From assembly GCA_016780775.1 (NCBI GenBank), contig JADHLI010000006.1:1-64000 (forward strand): DNA of 64,000 bases, given 5' to 3'. The DNA comes from Alphaproteobacteria bacterium (lineage in GTDB: Bacteria; Pseudomonadota; Alphaproteobacteria; Puniceispirillales; Puniceispirillaceae). This document shows positions 1 through 8,143 of this stretch, one piece after another (position 1 is the stretch's first letter; each line of letters begins with the position of its first letter). The translations under genes and the position numbers were made by a program. The notes below the pieces were generated by a model. That model searched no databases. It was not told the DNA's origin and was given only the letters and a program-made list of their open reading frames with translations.

Positions 1-10
1 TTAATATTTT

Positions 11-34
11 AGGATTGTTGCCAATCCTGGCAAC
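11..34 (+). promoter_or_regulatory. Two mutually exclusive hairpins in the porin 5' leader
   Basis: AGGATTG (11-17) can pair with CAATCCT (22-28). Alternatively GTTGCC (17-22) can pair with GGCAAC (29-34). The two stems share bases, so only one can form at a time. The region sits 11-34 bases upstream of the porin ribosome binding site GGGA (45-48). No T-run follows, so it is not an ordinary terminator. It could stabilise the mRNA, be a protein or sRNA target, or be the tail of a terminator from a gene outside the window. Confidence 0.35.
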
Positions 35-56
35 GTAATCTTTTGGGAGATTTAAC

Positions 57-1001
57 ATGCGTAAGATTCTTCTTGCATCAACAGCTCTCGTTGCAATGAC
101 TTCAGTGTCAGCAATGGCAGCAGACGTAACAATTTCAGGCTCAATCGACGCCAAATATTCAATGGTTGACGATGACGGCGAAACAGGTGACAAAGATTCA
201 TTTGCACAGACAAGTGACATCGACATCAGCTTCTCAACAACCACAGACAGCGGCCTGACAATGTCATTGGCAACTGGCTTCTCAGATGGTTCCACTGACG
301 ATTCAGTGTTTAAAGTATCTGGCGATTTCGGTACAATCATGATCGAAGACGGTGGTATAGACAAAGATGACAGCGATGCCGTTGAATCAATGGATATCGA
401 CGTTGACACCTACACAAATGACGAAGGCTATTCAACTGCAGCTGGCACTGTTAAGCCAGCATATGGTGGCGGATTCTCAGCAACTAAAGCCGACTCAATC
501 TCATACACACTTCCAGCAATAGCTGAAGGGCTTTCAATTGCAGTTGCGCTTAGCGATGGCGAAGACGATGCAAAAACAACTGCATATGGTCTGACCTACA
601 CAGGTTCAACTGGCACAGTTGGCTTCAAGCTAGCAGCAGCAGCATCTAGCGCAGACAACGGTACAGATGAAACTGACCAGACACATTACGGTCTTGAAAT
701 CACTTCAGGTGCTATCACATTGGGCTTGGCTTCAAATGGCCAGGACAAGTCAGATGACAATTTAGATTACTCATCATCTGAAATGGGCATCAAATACGCA
801 GTATCAGACGTTCTGACAATTGCTGCAATGAACCGTACAGCCGAGACAGGCACTGCGACACAAGATTACGAAATGACAGCTTATGGCGTGACTTACACAA
901 TCGCACCTGGTCTGACAACAAGCGTAACATCTTCAGATGTTGACGTTAACGCAACAAACAAAGACAGCCGCATTGTTATCGCACTGGAAGCCTCTTTCTA
1001 A
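57..1001 (+). CDS. Outer-membrane porin, general bacterial porin type
   Basis: A 314-residue protein that should form a beta-barrel channel for small solutes in the outer membrane. Residues 1-21 are a classical Sec signal peptide (basic RK, hydrophobic core, cleavage near AMA/AD). The mature part is made of short alternating strands rich in Gly, Ser, Thr and Asp and ends in a terminal Phe (EASF), the usual C-terminal signal for barrel insertion. The mature chain is strongly acidic and almost free of Arg. Codon choice is very uniform, as in highly expressed genes. GGGA at 45-48 precedes the ATG at good spacing and a strong terminator follows, so it is probably monocistronic. The closest family is the Gram-negative porin (Porin_4) group; substrate unknown. 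Confidence 0.85.
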   Translation: MRKILLASTALVAMTSVSAMAADVTISGSIDAKYSMVDDDGETGDKDSFAQTSDIDISFSTTTDSGLTMSLATGFSDGSTDDSVFKVSGDFGTIMIEDGGIDKDDSDAVESMDIDVDTYTNDEGYSTAAGTVKPAYGGGFSATKADSISYTLPAIAEGLSIAVALSDGEDDAKTTAYGLTYTGSTGTVGFKLAAAASSADNGTDETDQTHYGLEITSGAITLGLASNGQDKSDDNLDYSSSEMGIKYAVSDVLTIAAMNRTAETGTATQDYEMTAYGVTYTIAPGLTTSVTSSDVDVNATNKDSRIVIALEASF

Positions 1002-1021
1002 TTATTGAAAGATTAGCTATA

Positions 1022-1056
1022 AGAGAGAGGTCGGCTTGCCGGCCTCTCTTTTTTTA
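1022..1056 (+). terminator. Rho-independent terminator of the porin gene
   Basis: A long GC-rich stem: AGAGAGG (1024-1030) pairs with CCTCTCT (1043-1049), extended by CGG/CCG, around a CTTG tetraloop. A run of T follows (1049-1055). It lies 20 bases after the porin stop and just before the next ribosome binding site. Confidence 0.9.
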
Positions 1057-1069
1057 TGAGGATTAAATG

Positions 1070-1561
1070 ATGCGCACACTATTCGCCCTTGCTTTCATTC
1101 TCGCTTTAACAAGCTGTTCTGGTGTTGGACGAGCACCGGTGGAGGAAAAAAGTGCTGGCTCCATTTTAACAGGTAAAGATACACAAGGCATTAACCTTTT
1201 AGAGCTTGGCGAAACATCGAATAGTGAAACTGGCCTGCCCATCAATGCGCTTTTATGGCGGGCATCTCTTGATATAGCCTCCTCTATACCGCTTGATGAT
1301 ATTGATACATTTGGCGGGACAATTGTGACCGAATGGTATCAGCTGGACGAGAATAATGAGGAGCGTATTAAACTGGCTATTTTTGTACTTGACCGGGAAT
1401 TGCGCTCAGATGGTATCCGGGTTGTGGTCTATGTTCAAAAACGTGACGGCAGCGATTGGCGCGATGAAGGTACAGACAGTGAAATGGGCTTGCGCCTAGA
1501 AGAGCTTATCCTAACCAGAGCAAGAGAAATTCGCGCCGGAACGGTGAGTGAAACAAATTAA
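1070..1561 (+). CDS. DUF3576 family lipoprotein
   Basis: A small lipoprotein of about 163 residues with a lipobox LTSC near residue 16, so it should be lipidated and membrane anchored. The body (LLWRASLDIASSIPL, then a GG.I.TEWY segment and a C-terminal ARE.R helix) matches the DUF3576 family, which commonly sits just upstream of leuS in Alphaproteobacteria. Function is not established. Two ATGs are possible (1067 and 1070); the Shine-Dalgarno GAGGA (1058-1062) is 7 bases from 1070 and only 4 from 1067, so 1070 is preferred. The position ahead of leuS and lptE suggests an envelope role, which is inference. Confidence 0.7.
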   Translation: MRTLFALAFILALTSCSGVGRAPVEEKSAGSILTGKDTQGINLLELGETSNSETGLPINALLWRASLDIASSIPLDDIDTFGGTIVTEWYQLDENNEERIKLAIFVLDRELRSDGIRVVVYVQKRDGSDWRDEGTDSEMGLRLEELILTRAREIRAGTVSETN

Positions 1562-1635
1562 TGTAGGCGCAGGTTTTATCCGGCTGGCCTTGCTGTCAGT
1601 TCAAAATATCTGTTCTGCTGTCTTTTGAGTGTCCC

Positions 1636-4200
1636 ATGACAAAATTAACCCCTTCAGAGCTTGAAACCAAGTGGCAAAAAATCTGGAATGCACAAAATGC
1701 ATTTGCCAGCGAAGCTGACCCTAGCCAGCCTAAATATTATGTGTTGGAGATGTTTCCCTATCCCTCAGGGCGCATTCATATGGGACATGTACGCAATTAC
1801 GCCCTAGGCGATGTGGTTGCGCGGTTTAAGCGCGCTAAGGGGTTTAATGTTCTGCACCCGATGGGCTGGGATGCGTTTGGTCTGCCAGCTGAAAATGCAG
1901 CGATAGAGCGCGGTGTGCATCCGGGCAAATGGACAACCCAAAATATTGCCGCCATGCGGGCGCAGCTGAAAACAATGGGCCTTTCTTATGACTGGGAGCG
2001 CGAAATTGCAACCTGCACCCCAGATTATTACAAACATGAACAGAAAATGTTCCTTGATTTTCTGGATGCTGGTCTTGCCTATCGCAAAGAAAGCTGGGTG
2101 AATTGGGATCCGGTGGAAAACACTGTGCTTGCGAATGAGCAAGTAGTAGATGGGCGCGGCTGGCGGTCAGGTGCTCTTGTGGAACGCCGGAAATTATCAC
2201 AATGGTTTCTGGCTATATCAGAATTTGCTGATGATCTGTTGCAGGCTATTGATGGGCTGGAAAGATGGCCCGACAAAGTCCGTTTGATGCAAAATAACTG
2301 GATTGGCCGCTCCGAGGGCGCTGAATTACGCTTTGCCCTAACAGGGGAGGAAGACAACGAAATTGCCGTTTTTACGACCCGGCCAGATACCTTGTACGGC
2401 GCATCTTTTATTGCCTTATCAGCACAACATCCCCTAGCAGCTGAACTGGCGAAAACCCGGTCCGATATTGAAGCTTTTATCGCAGAATGCGCCCAGCTAG
2501 GCACATCTGAAGCGGTGATTGAAAAAGCAGAGAAAAAAGGGTTTGATACAGGCCTGTTTGTAAAACACCCGCTGATTGAAGGGCATAAATTGCCTGTCTA
2601 TATAGCGAATTTTGTATTGATGGATTACGGCACTGGTGCGGTTTTTGGTTGTCCAGCCCATGACCAGCGTGATCTAGATTTTGCAAATGCCTACAGCCTG
2701 CCGATTATTCCGGTAGTGCGCCCACATGATGCAGGCGATGATTTCAGCGTATCAACACAAGCCTATACTGGCCCCGGGGTGCTATTTGGCTCTGGTGAAT
2801 GGTCAGGGCTAGAAGTAGAGGCTGCAAAAAAAGCGGCTATTGATAAGATTGAAGAATTAGGAGCAGGCCAGCAGAAAATAACTTTTCGTTTGCGCGATTG
2901 GGGCGTATCGAGGCAACGCTATTGGGGCTGTCCTATCCCAATAATCCATTGCGGTTATTGCGGCGCGGTACCGGTACCAGAAAAAGACCTACCTGTTACT
3001 CTGCCAGAAGATGTGGAGTTTGATAGCCCCGGCAATCCACTGGACCGTCACCCTAGCTGGAGCCAAGTTGATTGTCCTTCTTGTGGTAGGGCTGCTAGGC
3101 GCGAGACAGATACATTTGATACATTTTTTGAGAGCTCTTGGTATTTTCTGCGCTATACAGATCCAAAAGCTGAGGAAAAGGGCTTCTCAGCTGAAGCTGC
3201 AAGCTATTGGATGCCTGTTGATCAATATATTGGCGGGGTGGAACATGCGGTTCTGCACCTGCTTTATTCAAGATTCTTTACCCGCGCTTTGTCAAAAACT
3301 GGCTATTTGCAGCTAGATGAGCCTTTCGCTGGGCTTATGACACAAGGGATGGTGTGCCATCAGAGTTTTAAAGATAGTCAAGGAAACTGGCTGTTCCCCG
3401 AAGAGGTTGAAAAACAAGATGGGGCATGGGTGCATAAAAAGACCGGTGCGGAAATTAATGCTGGCCGCGTTGAAAAAATGAGCAAATCTAAGCGAAATGT
3501 GGTTGACCCGGAGCATATTATCCAAACCTATGGAGCGGATACAGCACGTCTATTTATGCTATCGGACTCTCCGCCTGAACGCGACCTGGAATGGACAGAA
3601 TCAGGGGTAGAAGGTGCCCATCGTTTTATTCAGAAGATTTGGAAGCTAGCTTTGGCTACCACGGCTTGCCCACAAGGTTTCACACTTAACAAGGATATGG
3701 CTACTACCGAAGCAGATGAGGAGCTGGCACGCGCCCTAAATAAAGCCATAGACGACATTGCCAATGATATTGAACGTTTCGCTTTTAACCGTTGTGTTGC
3801 GCATTTGCATATTTTGGTTAGCGCCTTAGCTGACTATCAAGCATCCGCGCAGCCAAATCAGGATTGTTTTGGTTTTGCGATGGGACGGTTCGCTGTGCTT
3901 TTATCTATGTTCTCGCCGCATATTGCTGAGGAAATTTGGTTGCGATCAGGCGGAACGGGTCTGGTATCGCAAGCAAAATGGCCAGAAATTGACCCGAACT
4001 GGCTAAAAGCAGATACAGTAGAAATAGCTGTTCAAGTAAATGGCAAGCTGCGTGCGCGCCTTGAGCTGCCGTTAGATTGCCCTGCCAAAGATGCAGAAGA
4101 AAAAGCACTGGCGCTTGAGAGCTTGCAGCGATATCTTGAAGGAAAATCACCTAAACGCGTGATTGTTGTGCCTAACAGGATTATCAATGTGGTGTGTTAA
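1636..4200 (+). CDS. leuS: Leucyl-tRNA synthetase
   Basis: A cytoplasmic class I aminoacyl-tRNA synthetase charging tRNA-Leu. The 854 residues fit the family. The HIGH motif appears as HMGH near residues 48-51 after PYPSG, and KMSKS is at residues 614-618. Between them lie the CP1 editing domain ([12 protein letters not shown], about 248-260) and zinc-type CxxC pairs (HCGYCG and CPSCGR). The C-terminal domain ends in a basic strand. GAG at 1627-1629 is a weak ribosome binding site. The gene overlaps the start of lptE by 14 bases, implying translational coupling; the leuS-lptE-holA order is usual in this class. Confidence 0.97.
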   Translation: MTKLTPSELETKWQKIWNAQNAFASEADPSQPKYYVLEMFPYPSGRIHMGHVRNYALGDVVARFKRAKGFNVLHPMGWDAFGLPAENAAIERGVHPGKWTTQNIAAMRAQLKTMGLSYDWEREIATCTPDYYKHEQKMFLDFLDAGLAYRKESWVNWDPVENTVLANEQVVDGRGWRSGALVERRKLSQWFLAISEFADDLLQAIDGLERWPDKVRLMQNNWIGRSEGAELRFALTGEEDNEIAVFTTRPDTLYGASFIALSAQHPLAAELAKTRSDIEAFIAECAQLGTSEAVIEKAEKKGFDTGLFVKHPLIEGHKLPVYIANFVLMDYGTGAVFGCPAHDQRDLDFANAYSLPIIPVVRPHDAGDDFSVSTQAYTGPGVLFGSGEWSGLEVEAAKKAAIDKIEELGAGQQKITFRLRDWGVSRQRYWGCPIPIIHCGYCGAVPVPEKDLPVTLPEDVEFDSPGNPLDRHPSWSQVDCPSCGRAARRETDTFDTFFESSWYFLRYTDPKAEEKGFSAEAASYWMPVDQYIGGVEHAVLHLLYSRFFTRALSKTGYLQLDEPFAGLMTQGMVCHQSFKDSQGNWLFPEEVEKQDGAWVHKKTGAEINAGRVEKMSKSKRNVVDPEHIIQTYGADTARLFMLSDSPPERDLEWTESGVEGAHRFIQKIWKLALATTACPQGFTLNKDMATTEADEELARALNKAIDDIANDIERFAFNRCVAHLHILVSALADYQASAQPNQDCFGFAMGRFAVLLSMFSPHIAEEIWLRSGGTGLVSQAKWPEIDPNWLKADTVEIAVQVNGKLRARLELPLDCPAKDAEEKALALESLQRYLEGKSPKRVIVVPNRIINVVC

Positions 4201-4699
4201 TTATTGCAGAAATTTTGTGGCGTTCAGCCTGCTTTTAATGAGTTTGGTTGGCTTAAGCGGCTGTTCGGTTAAAACAATGGCAGATGTGGACCTTACAACT
4301 TCTGCTTATTTTCAACATATGGTACTGCCTGAGACACAAAATCGCTCGCAGCAGCTTATGAACCGGACCTTGTCTGACTATGTAGGCGTGTTTGATACGG
4401 ATGCGCATTATGCGCTTTCTTATAAATTAAGCTCAGCTAGCCGTTCTGTTTTATCTTCTGCTGGCGAAGATAGCTCTATTAACAACACCAAAATGTCTGT
4501 TAGTTACGAGCTGCGTGAACTTGCAACAGGCAATATATTAACAAGCGGTAATATTGATGCATTTGCAACTTCAGGTGCGGTTTCCTCATTCCATGGTCAG
4601 GATGTTTCAGAAGATTTTGCTGAAGAGCGTTTGATTAAGCTTCTTGGGGAACGCTTATATCAGAAATTGCAGCTTTATTTCCTTACTCTTGAGGTTTAG
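4187..4699 (+). CDS. lptE: LPS-assembly lipoprotein LptE
   Basis: Outer-membrane lipoprotein that plugs the LptD barrel during lipopolysaccharide insertion. The protein has a hydrophobic N-terminus ending in the lipobox LSGC (Cys at about residue 26), then roughly 145 residues of beta-rich sequence typical of the divergent alphaproteobacterial LptE. Its place between leuS and holA is the classic lptE locus. An in-frame start at 4163 exists, but ATG 4187 has CAGGA (4176-4180) at 6 bases and is chosen, giving 170 residues and a 14-base overlap with leuS. Identification rests on context plus lipobox more than on sequence conservation. Confidence 0.75.
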   Translation: MWCVNYCRNFVAFSLLLMSLVGLSGCSVKTMADVDLTTSAYFQHMVLPETQNRSQQLMNRTLSDYVGVFDTDAHYALSYKLSSASRSVLSSAGEDSSINNTKMSVSYELRELATGNILTSGNIDAFATSGAVSSFHGQDVSEDFAEERLIKLLGERLYQKLQLYFLTLEV

Positions 4700-5737
4700 A
4701 TGAAAATTGCTGCTCGGGATGTTGCCGGATTGCTAAAGAACCCGGGAACGCGCTTTTCAGCCTATCTTCTTTATGGACCTGATCAGGGACTTGTGCGCGA
4801 GCGCGCAAGCCAGCTTTCCAGCCATTTTTTCGATCAACCTGACGATCCTTTTGCACAGACAAGCCTGACCGGCACACAACTCGCCGATGATAAAGCCAGA
4901 TTATCAGATGAAGCCATGGCGGTGAATATTTTTGGTGGTCTGCGTGTAGTCACTGTCAGCGGTAGCGGTAGTGAGATGACAGCAGCGGTTAAATTGGCCT
5001 TCTCCCAGCCCAATCCAGATGCGCGTATTATCATCCGAGCGAGTGATGTTAACACCCGCCATGCGCTGGTTAAATTATGTGATGAGACAGAATTTTGTGC
5101 CTCTATCGGATGTTATTCTGATGACATGCGTAATTTACAGCAAATCGCGAGGGAAATTTTTGCAAAAGACAATATCACGGCCGCACCAGATGTGATGACA
5201 GCCATAGTTGCGCGTCTTGGTTCTGACAGACAAGTTAGCTTGTCTGAGCTAAGTAAGCTGGCGCTATATGCAGGGCCGGACGGTGTGCTAGGCCTGGAAG
5301 ATGTAGCCGCGGCATTAGGAGATAGCGGGGCAGTGGCAGTTGATGAGGTTAGCATTGTGCTTTTGAGCGGTGATGTTGGCGCCTTTGAGCGGGATTACGC
5401 GCGGCTTCGCCACGAAGGTATCCAACCTATTGCGGTGCTTCGCCAACTCCTTTCCCTATTTAAAGGGATGCAGGCAGCGAGGGCACGCATGCAGACAGGC
5501 CAGCCTGCTGCCCAAGCGGTGGCGCAGCTTCGCCCACCTGTACATTTTAAAATGAAACCAATAGTTACCCGGCAGCTAGGCTTATGGCGTGAACATCAGA
5601 TAACAGACACTATTGAAAGGCTGATGCAGGCAGAAATTCAAACAAAATCAGCAGCTTCTGCAAATCCAGCAACCCTTACTGGACAGATTTTGCTAGGGAT
5701 TTGCTTACGCGCCCGGCAGCTGAATAGACAGCGCTAG
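4700..5737 (+). CDS. holA: DNA polymerase III delta subunit
   Basis: Clamp-loader delta subunit, which opens the beta clamp during replication. The 345 residues match the family length. The N-terminal half contains YLLYGPDQGLVRERA, the delta counterpart of a degenerate P-loop region; the middle has the helical AAA+ lid; the C-terminal helical collar includes FKGMQAAR and LGLWREHQI. The ATG follows the lptE stop with no gap, and GAGG (4691-4694) is well placed inside lptE. Convergent with parB, whose stop is 12 bases away. Confidence 0.93.
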   Translation: MKIAARDVAGLLKNPGTRFSAYLLYGPDQGLVRERASQLSSHFFDQPDDPFAQTSLTGTQLADDKARLSDEAMAVNIFGGLRVVTVSGSGSEMTAAVKLAFSQPNPDARIIIRASDVNTRHALVKLCDETEFCASIGCYSDDMRNLQQIAREIFAKDNITAAPDVMTAIVARLGSDRQVSLSELSKLALYAGPDGVLGLEDVAAALGDSGAVAVDEVSIVLLSGDVGAFERDYARLRHEGIQPIAVLRQLLSLFKGMQAARARMQTGQPAAQAVAQLRPPVHFKMKPIVTRQLGLWREHQITDTIERLMQAEIQTKSAASANPATLTGQILLGICLRARQLNRQR

Positions 5738-5749
5738 CACCATTTTTTT

Positions 5750-6697
5750 CTACATTAATTTCAGCTTTTTCAGCAAATCATCTAACTGCTCTAACGAGGT
5801 AAGGCTAACCGATATCCGGCCCTTCTCGCGCCCCTCATCCCAGTTGATTGAAAGAGCAAGGCCAAGCTCTGTCTGAGCGCGCAATTCTAACGCGCGGATA
5901 TCAGCTGATTTCTGAACAGGGTGGCGCGAAGACTTACCAGATTTACCAGCCTTTATAAGGGCTTCTACTGCACGAGCGCTTAAATTATCAGCGGCAATTT
6001 TTACCGCTAATTCTGCAGCCTGTGGATGACCGATAAGGGGACGTGCCTGACCCATAGTTAATTTGCCTTCTGCCAGCATCGTCTTGACAGATACAGGTAG
6101 TTGACGCAAACGCAGTAAATTAGCGATGTGGGAGCGCGATTTGCCTATAATCTGCGATAATTCATCTTGGCTGTAATTATGCGCATCAATAAGCGATTGA
6201 TATCCATCTGCCTCTTCAATAACGCTCAAATCCTGACGCTGGATATTCTCAATGAGCGATAATTCCGCAGCTTGCTGATCTGTAAAATCAGAGATAATCG
6301 CTGGAATTTCGTGCATTTTTGCCATTTGCGCCGCACGCCAGCGCCGCTCACCAGCAATTAGCTCATAACGTGATGGCTTTTGGCTGTTTTCACGCACTAA
6401 AATAGGCTGAATAAGGCCGCGTTCCTTTATCGAGGTAGCCAGCTCACGCAATGCCTCTTTATCAAACTGTCGGCGTGGTTGCCAAGGACCTGGATTAATC
6501 CATTCTATTGGTAATTGGCGCACCTGACCTTTACTAGGCCCAGCAGCGGGGGCATTTTGTGTGCTTTCAGGTACTGGTCTGCCCCCAGTATCTGAAATAT
6601 CGCCAGAGGCAGGCGCAATAGGCACTTCGCCTAATAATGAGGAGAGGCCTCGGCCAAGACGATTAGTTTCTTTTGGTTTTTTGGGCGTTTTGGTCAT
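5750..6697 (-). CDS. parB: Chromosome-partitioning protein ParB
   Basis: CTP-dependent clamp that loads on parS and spreads along DNA to build the partition complex, working with ParA. After a short basic N-terminus with RLGRGLSSLLGE, the ParB/sulfiredoxin domain has QPRRQFD and GERRWRAAQ (CTP-binding boxes). The helix-turn-helix region GKSRSHIANLLRLRQL follows, and a C-terminal dimerisation domain ends the protein. A longer reading frame reaches 6763, but ATG 6697 overlaps the parA stop as ATGA and starts the typical basic tail; this gives 315 residues. Three parS sites lie 1.4-5.2 kb away. Confidence 0.95.
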   Translation of the reverse strand: MTKTPKKPKETNRLGRGLSSLLGEVPIAPASGDISDTGGRPVPESTQNAPAAGPSKGQVRQLPIEWINPGPWQPRRQFDKEALRELATSIKERGLIQPILVRENSQKPSRYELIAGERRWRAAQMAKMHEIPAIISDFTDQQAAELSLIENIQRQDLSVIEEADGYQSLIDAHNYSQDELSQIIGKSRSHIANLLRLRQLPVSVKTMLAEGKLTMGQARPLIGHPQAAELAVKIAADNLSARAVEALIKAGKSGKSSRHPVQKSADIRALELRAQTELGLALSINWDEGREKGRISVSLTSLEQLDDLLKKLKLM

Positions 6698-7470
6698 GTG
6701 TTTTGCTTTTCCTGCTCCAGAAGTTCTGCGGCTAATGCCACATAAGCTTGTGCGCCTGCACATTTTAAATCATACATTAACACAGGTTTACCAAATGACG
6801 GTGCTTCTGATACACGCACATTCCGCGGAATAACTGTTTTATAGACTTGCGCACCAAAATGGCCACGCACATCACTTTCAACCATCTCTGACAGCTTGTT
6901 TCGGGCATCATACATTGTAAGCACAATACCTTGCATCATGAGTTGTGTATTAAAGTTTGAGCGCACCACAGAAACAGTTTTCATTAATTGCGCTAACCCC
7001 TCTAGAGCATAAAACTCGCATTGCAGCGGTACCATAAAGGCATTAGCCGCGCATAGACCATTTACCGTTAACAGGCCAAGCGAAGGTGGACAGTCAATGA
7101 TTATATAGTGAAAATACTGACGCTGCGCCTCTAGCGCATTTGAAAGGCGGAATTCCCGTGCCTTCAAATCACTTAATTCAACCTCAGCAGCCGATAAATC
7201 CATTACCGCAGGCAGAATAGACAAGCGCGGCACAAGAGTGGGTACTATTGCCTCTGCTGCGCTGCATTCACCTGTCAACACCCGATAGGCATTGGCCTGA
7301 CGCTGCCCCTCATCAATCCCAAGCCCCGTGCTGGCATTACCCTGCGGGTCAAAATCAACCAGCAGCACATCCAGACCGCATGCCGCCATAGCGGTTGCCA
7401 GATTAACAGCTGTTGTTGTTTTACCCACGCCGCCCTTCTGATTAGTAATGGCAATAATTTTGGCTTGCAT
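6694..7470 (-). CDS. parA: Chromosome-partitioning ATPase ParA (Soj family)
   Basis: DNA-bound Walker ATPase whose gradient moves ParB-parS complexes during segregation. The deviant Walker A motif KGGVGKTT is at residues 12-19, with LLVDFDPQGNAS (switch I/A' region) near 38-49 and the Walker B-like IIIDCPPSLG near 120. Length 258 residues is typical. It is upstream of parB with a 4-base overlap, so the two are one transcriptional unit, and it lies 24 bases after rsmG. Confidence 0.96.
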   Translation of the reverse strand: MQAKIIAITNQKGGVGKTTTAVNLATAMAACGLDVLLVDFDPQGNASTGLGIDEGQRQANAYRVLTGECSAAEAIVPTLVPRLSILPAVMDLSAAEVELSDLKAREFRLSNALEAQRQYFHYIIIDCPPSLGLLTVNGLCAANAFMVPLQCEFYALEGLAQLMKTVSVVRSNFNTQLMMQGIVLTMYDARNKLSEMVESDVRGHFGAQVYKTVIPRNVRVSEAPSFGKPVLMYDLKCAGAQAYVALAAELLEQEKQNT

Positions 7471-7494
7471 TATGCTTTCCTAAGATATTGTATT

Positions 7495-8133
7495 TTAATG
7501 ATTAAATGGTTTTAAATGGATGATAGACGCCTCACCATCCGTTAAGCTGGGTAAACATTCAGCCTCTAGTTTCGGACAGGAAGGCAGTGTGGTCAATTCC
7601 TCTTTTGCGTCGCGGCCTTTCAGGAACAAATATTCAAGCTTGTCATGATGCTGGGCATTACAAAGTGCCATAAGCTGATCAAGCGGTGCAAGCGCTCGGG
7701 CGGTAATAACATCTGGCTGTAAAACAGGCAGCTGCTCGATACGCGTTTCATGTAGAACCGCATCAGTCCCTGTTTCTCTTAGGGCTGTTCGCATAAATGA
7801 GACCTTGCGACTATCTGATTCGGCTAGATGCAGCTGGTGATCTGTCAATATCGCCAGAATAACCCCCGGTAGCCCTGCCCCGCTTCCCATATCTAGTATA
7901 ACAGACGGCCTTGCTGGCAAATGTAAGACAAGCTGGGCGCTATCAAGTATGTGGCGATGCCAAATTTCAGGCAATGTTTTTGAAGAGATAAGATTAATAC
8001 GTGCCTGCCACCTTGTTAGCAAATCTACATATATTTCTAATTTTTCGCGTGTTTCACGTGAAACATTGAAAAAATGAGCAATCGAATTTGCATGTGCCTC
8101 TTCTACTGTCCAATGCGTATTTCTGTGTGTCAT
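7495..8133 (-). CDS. rsmG: 16S rRNA (guanine-527-N7)-methyltransferase
   Basis: SAM-dependent methyltransferase (GidB) acting on G527 of 16S rRNA. Visible are the substrate segment RWQARINLIS, the SAM loop DMGSGAGLPGVILAI and the later TARALAPLDQL. ATG 8133 is preferred over an upstream frame to 8193, because the latter would run 50 bases into mnmG and 8133 has a GCGAG-type binding site; this gives about 212 residues. A perfect parS (8050-8065) is embedded in the coding sequence and encodes part of NVSRET, a recurrent arrangement in RsmG genes next to parAB. Confidence 0.94.
   Translation of the reverse strand: MTHRNTHWTVEEAHANSIAHFFNVSRETREKLEIYVDLLTRWQARINLISSKTLPEIWHRHILDSAQLVLHLPARPSVILDMGSGAGLPGVILAILTDHQLHLAESDSRKVSFMRTALRETGTDAVLHETRIEQLPVLQPDVITARALAPLDQLMALCNAQHHDKLEYLFLKGRDAKEELTTLPSCPKLEAECLPSLTDGEASIIHLKPFNH
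8050..8065. promoter_or_regulatory. parS: parS site 1 (perfect 16-bp palindrome) inside rsmG
   Basis: TGTTTCACGTGAAACA, identical to the widely conserved chromosomal parS consensus bound by ParB. It is a complete inverted repeat. It is read through in rsmG as V-S-R-E-T, so coding and binding functions overlap. Confidence 0.95.
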
Positions 8134-8143
8134 GCTCGCCCGC

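Noticed and set aside
2079-2504. Long open frame antisense to leuS
   Set aside because: It lies wholly inside the leuS editing domain, has no recognisable domain and an unnatural Arg/Ser-rich composition, as expected of a shadow frame.
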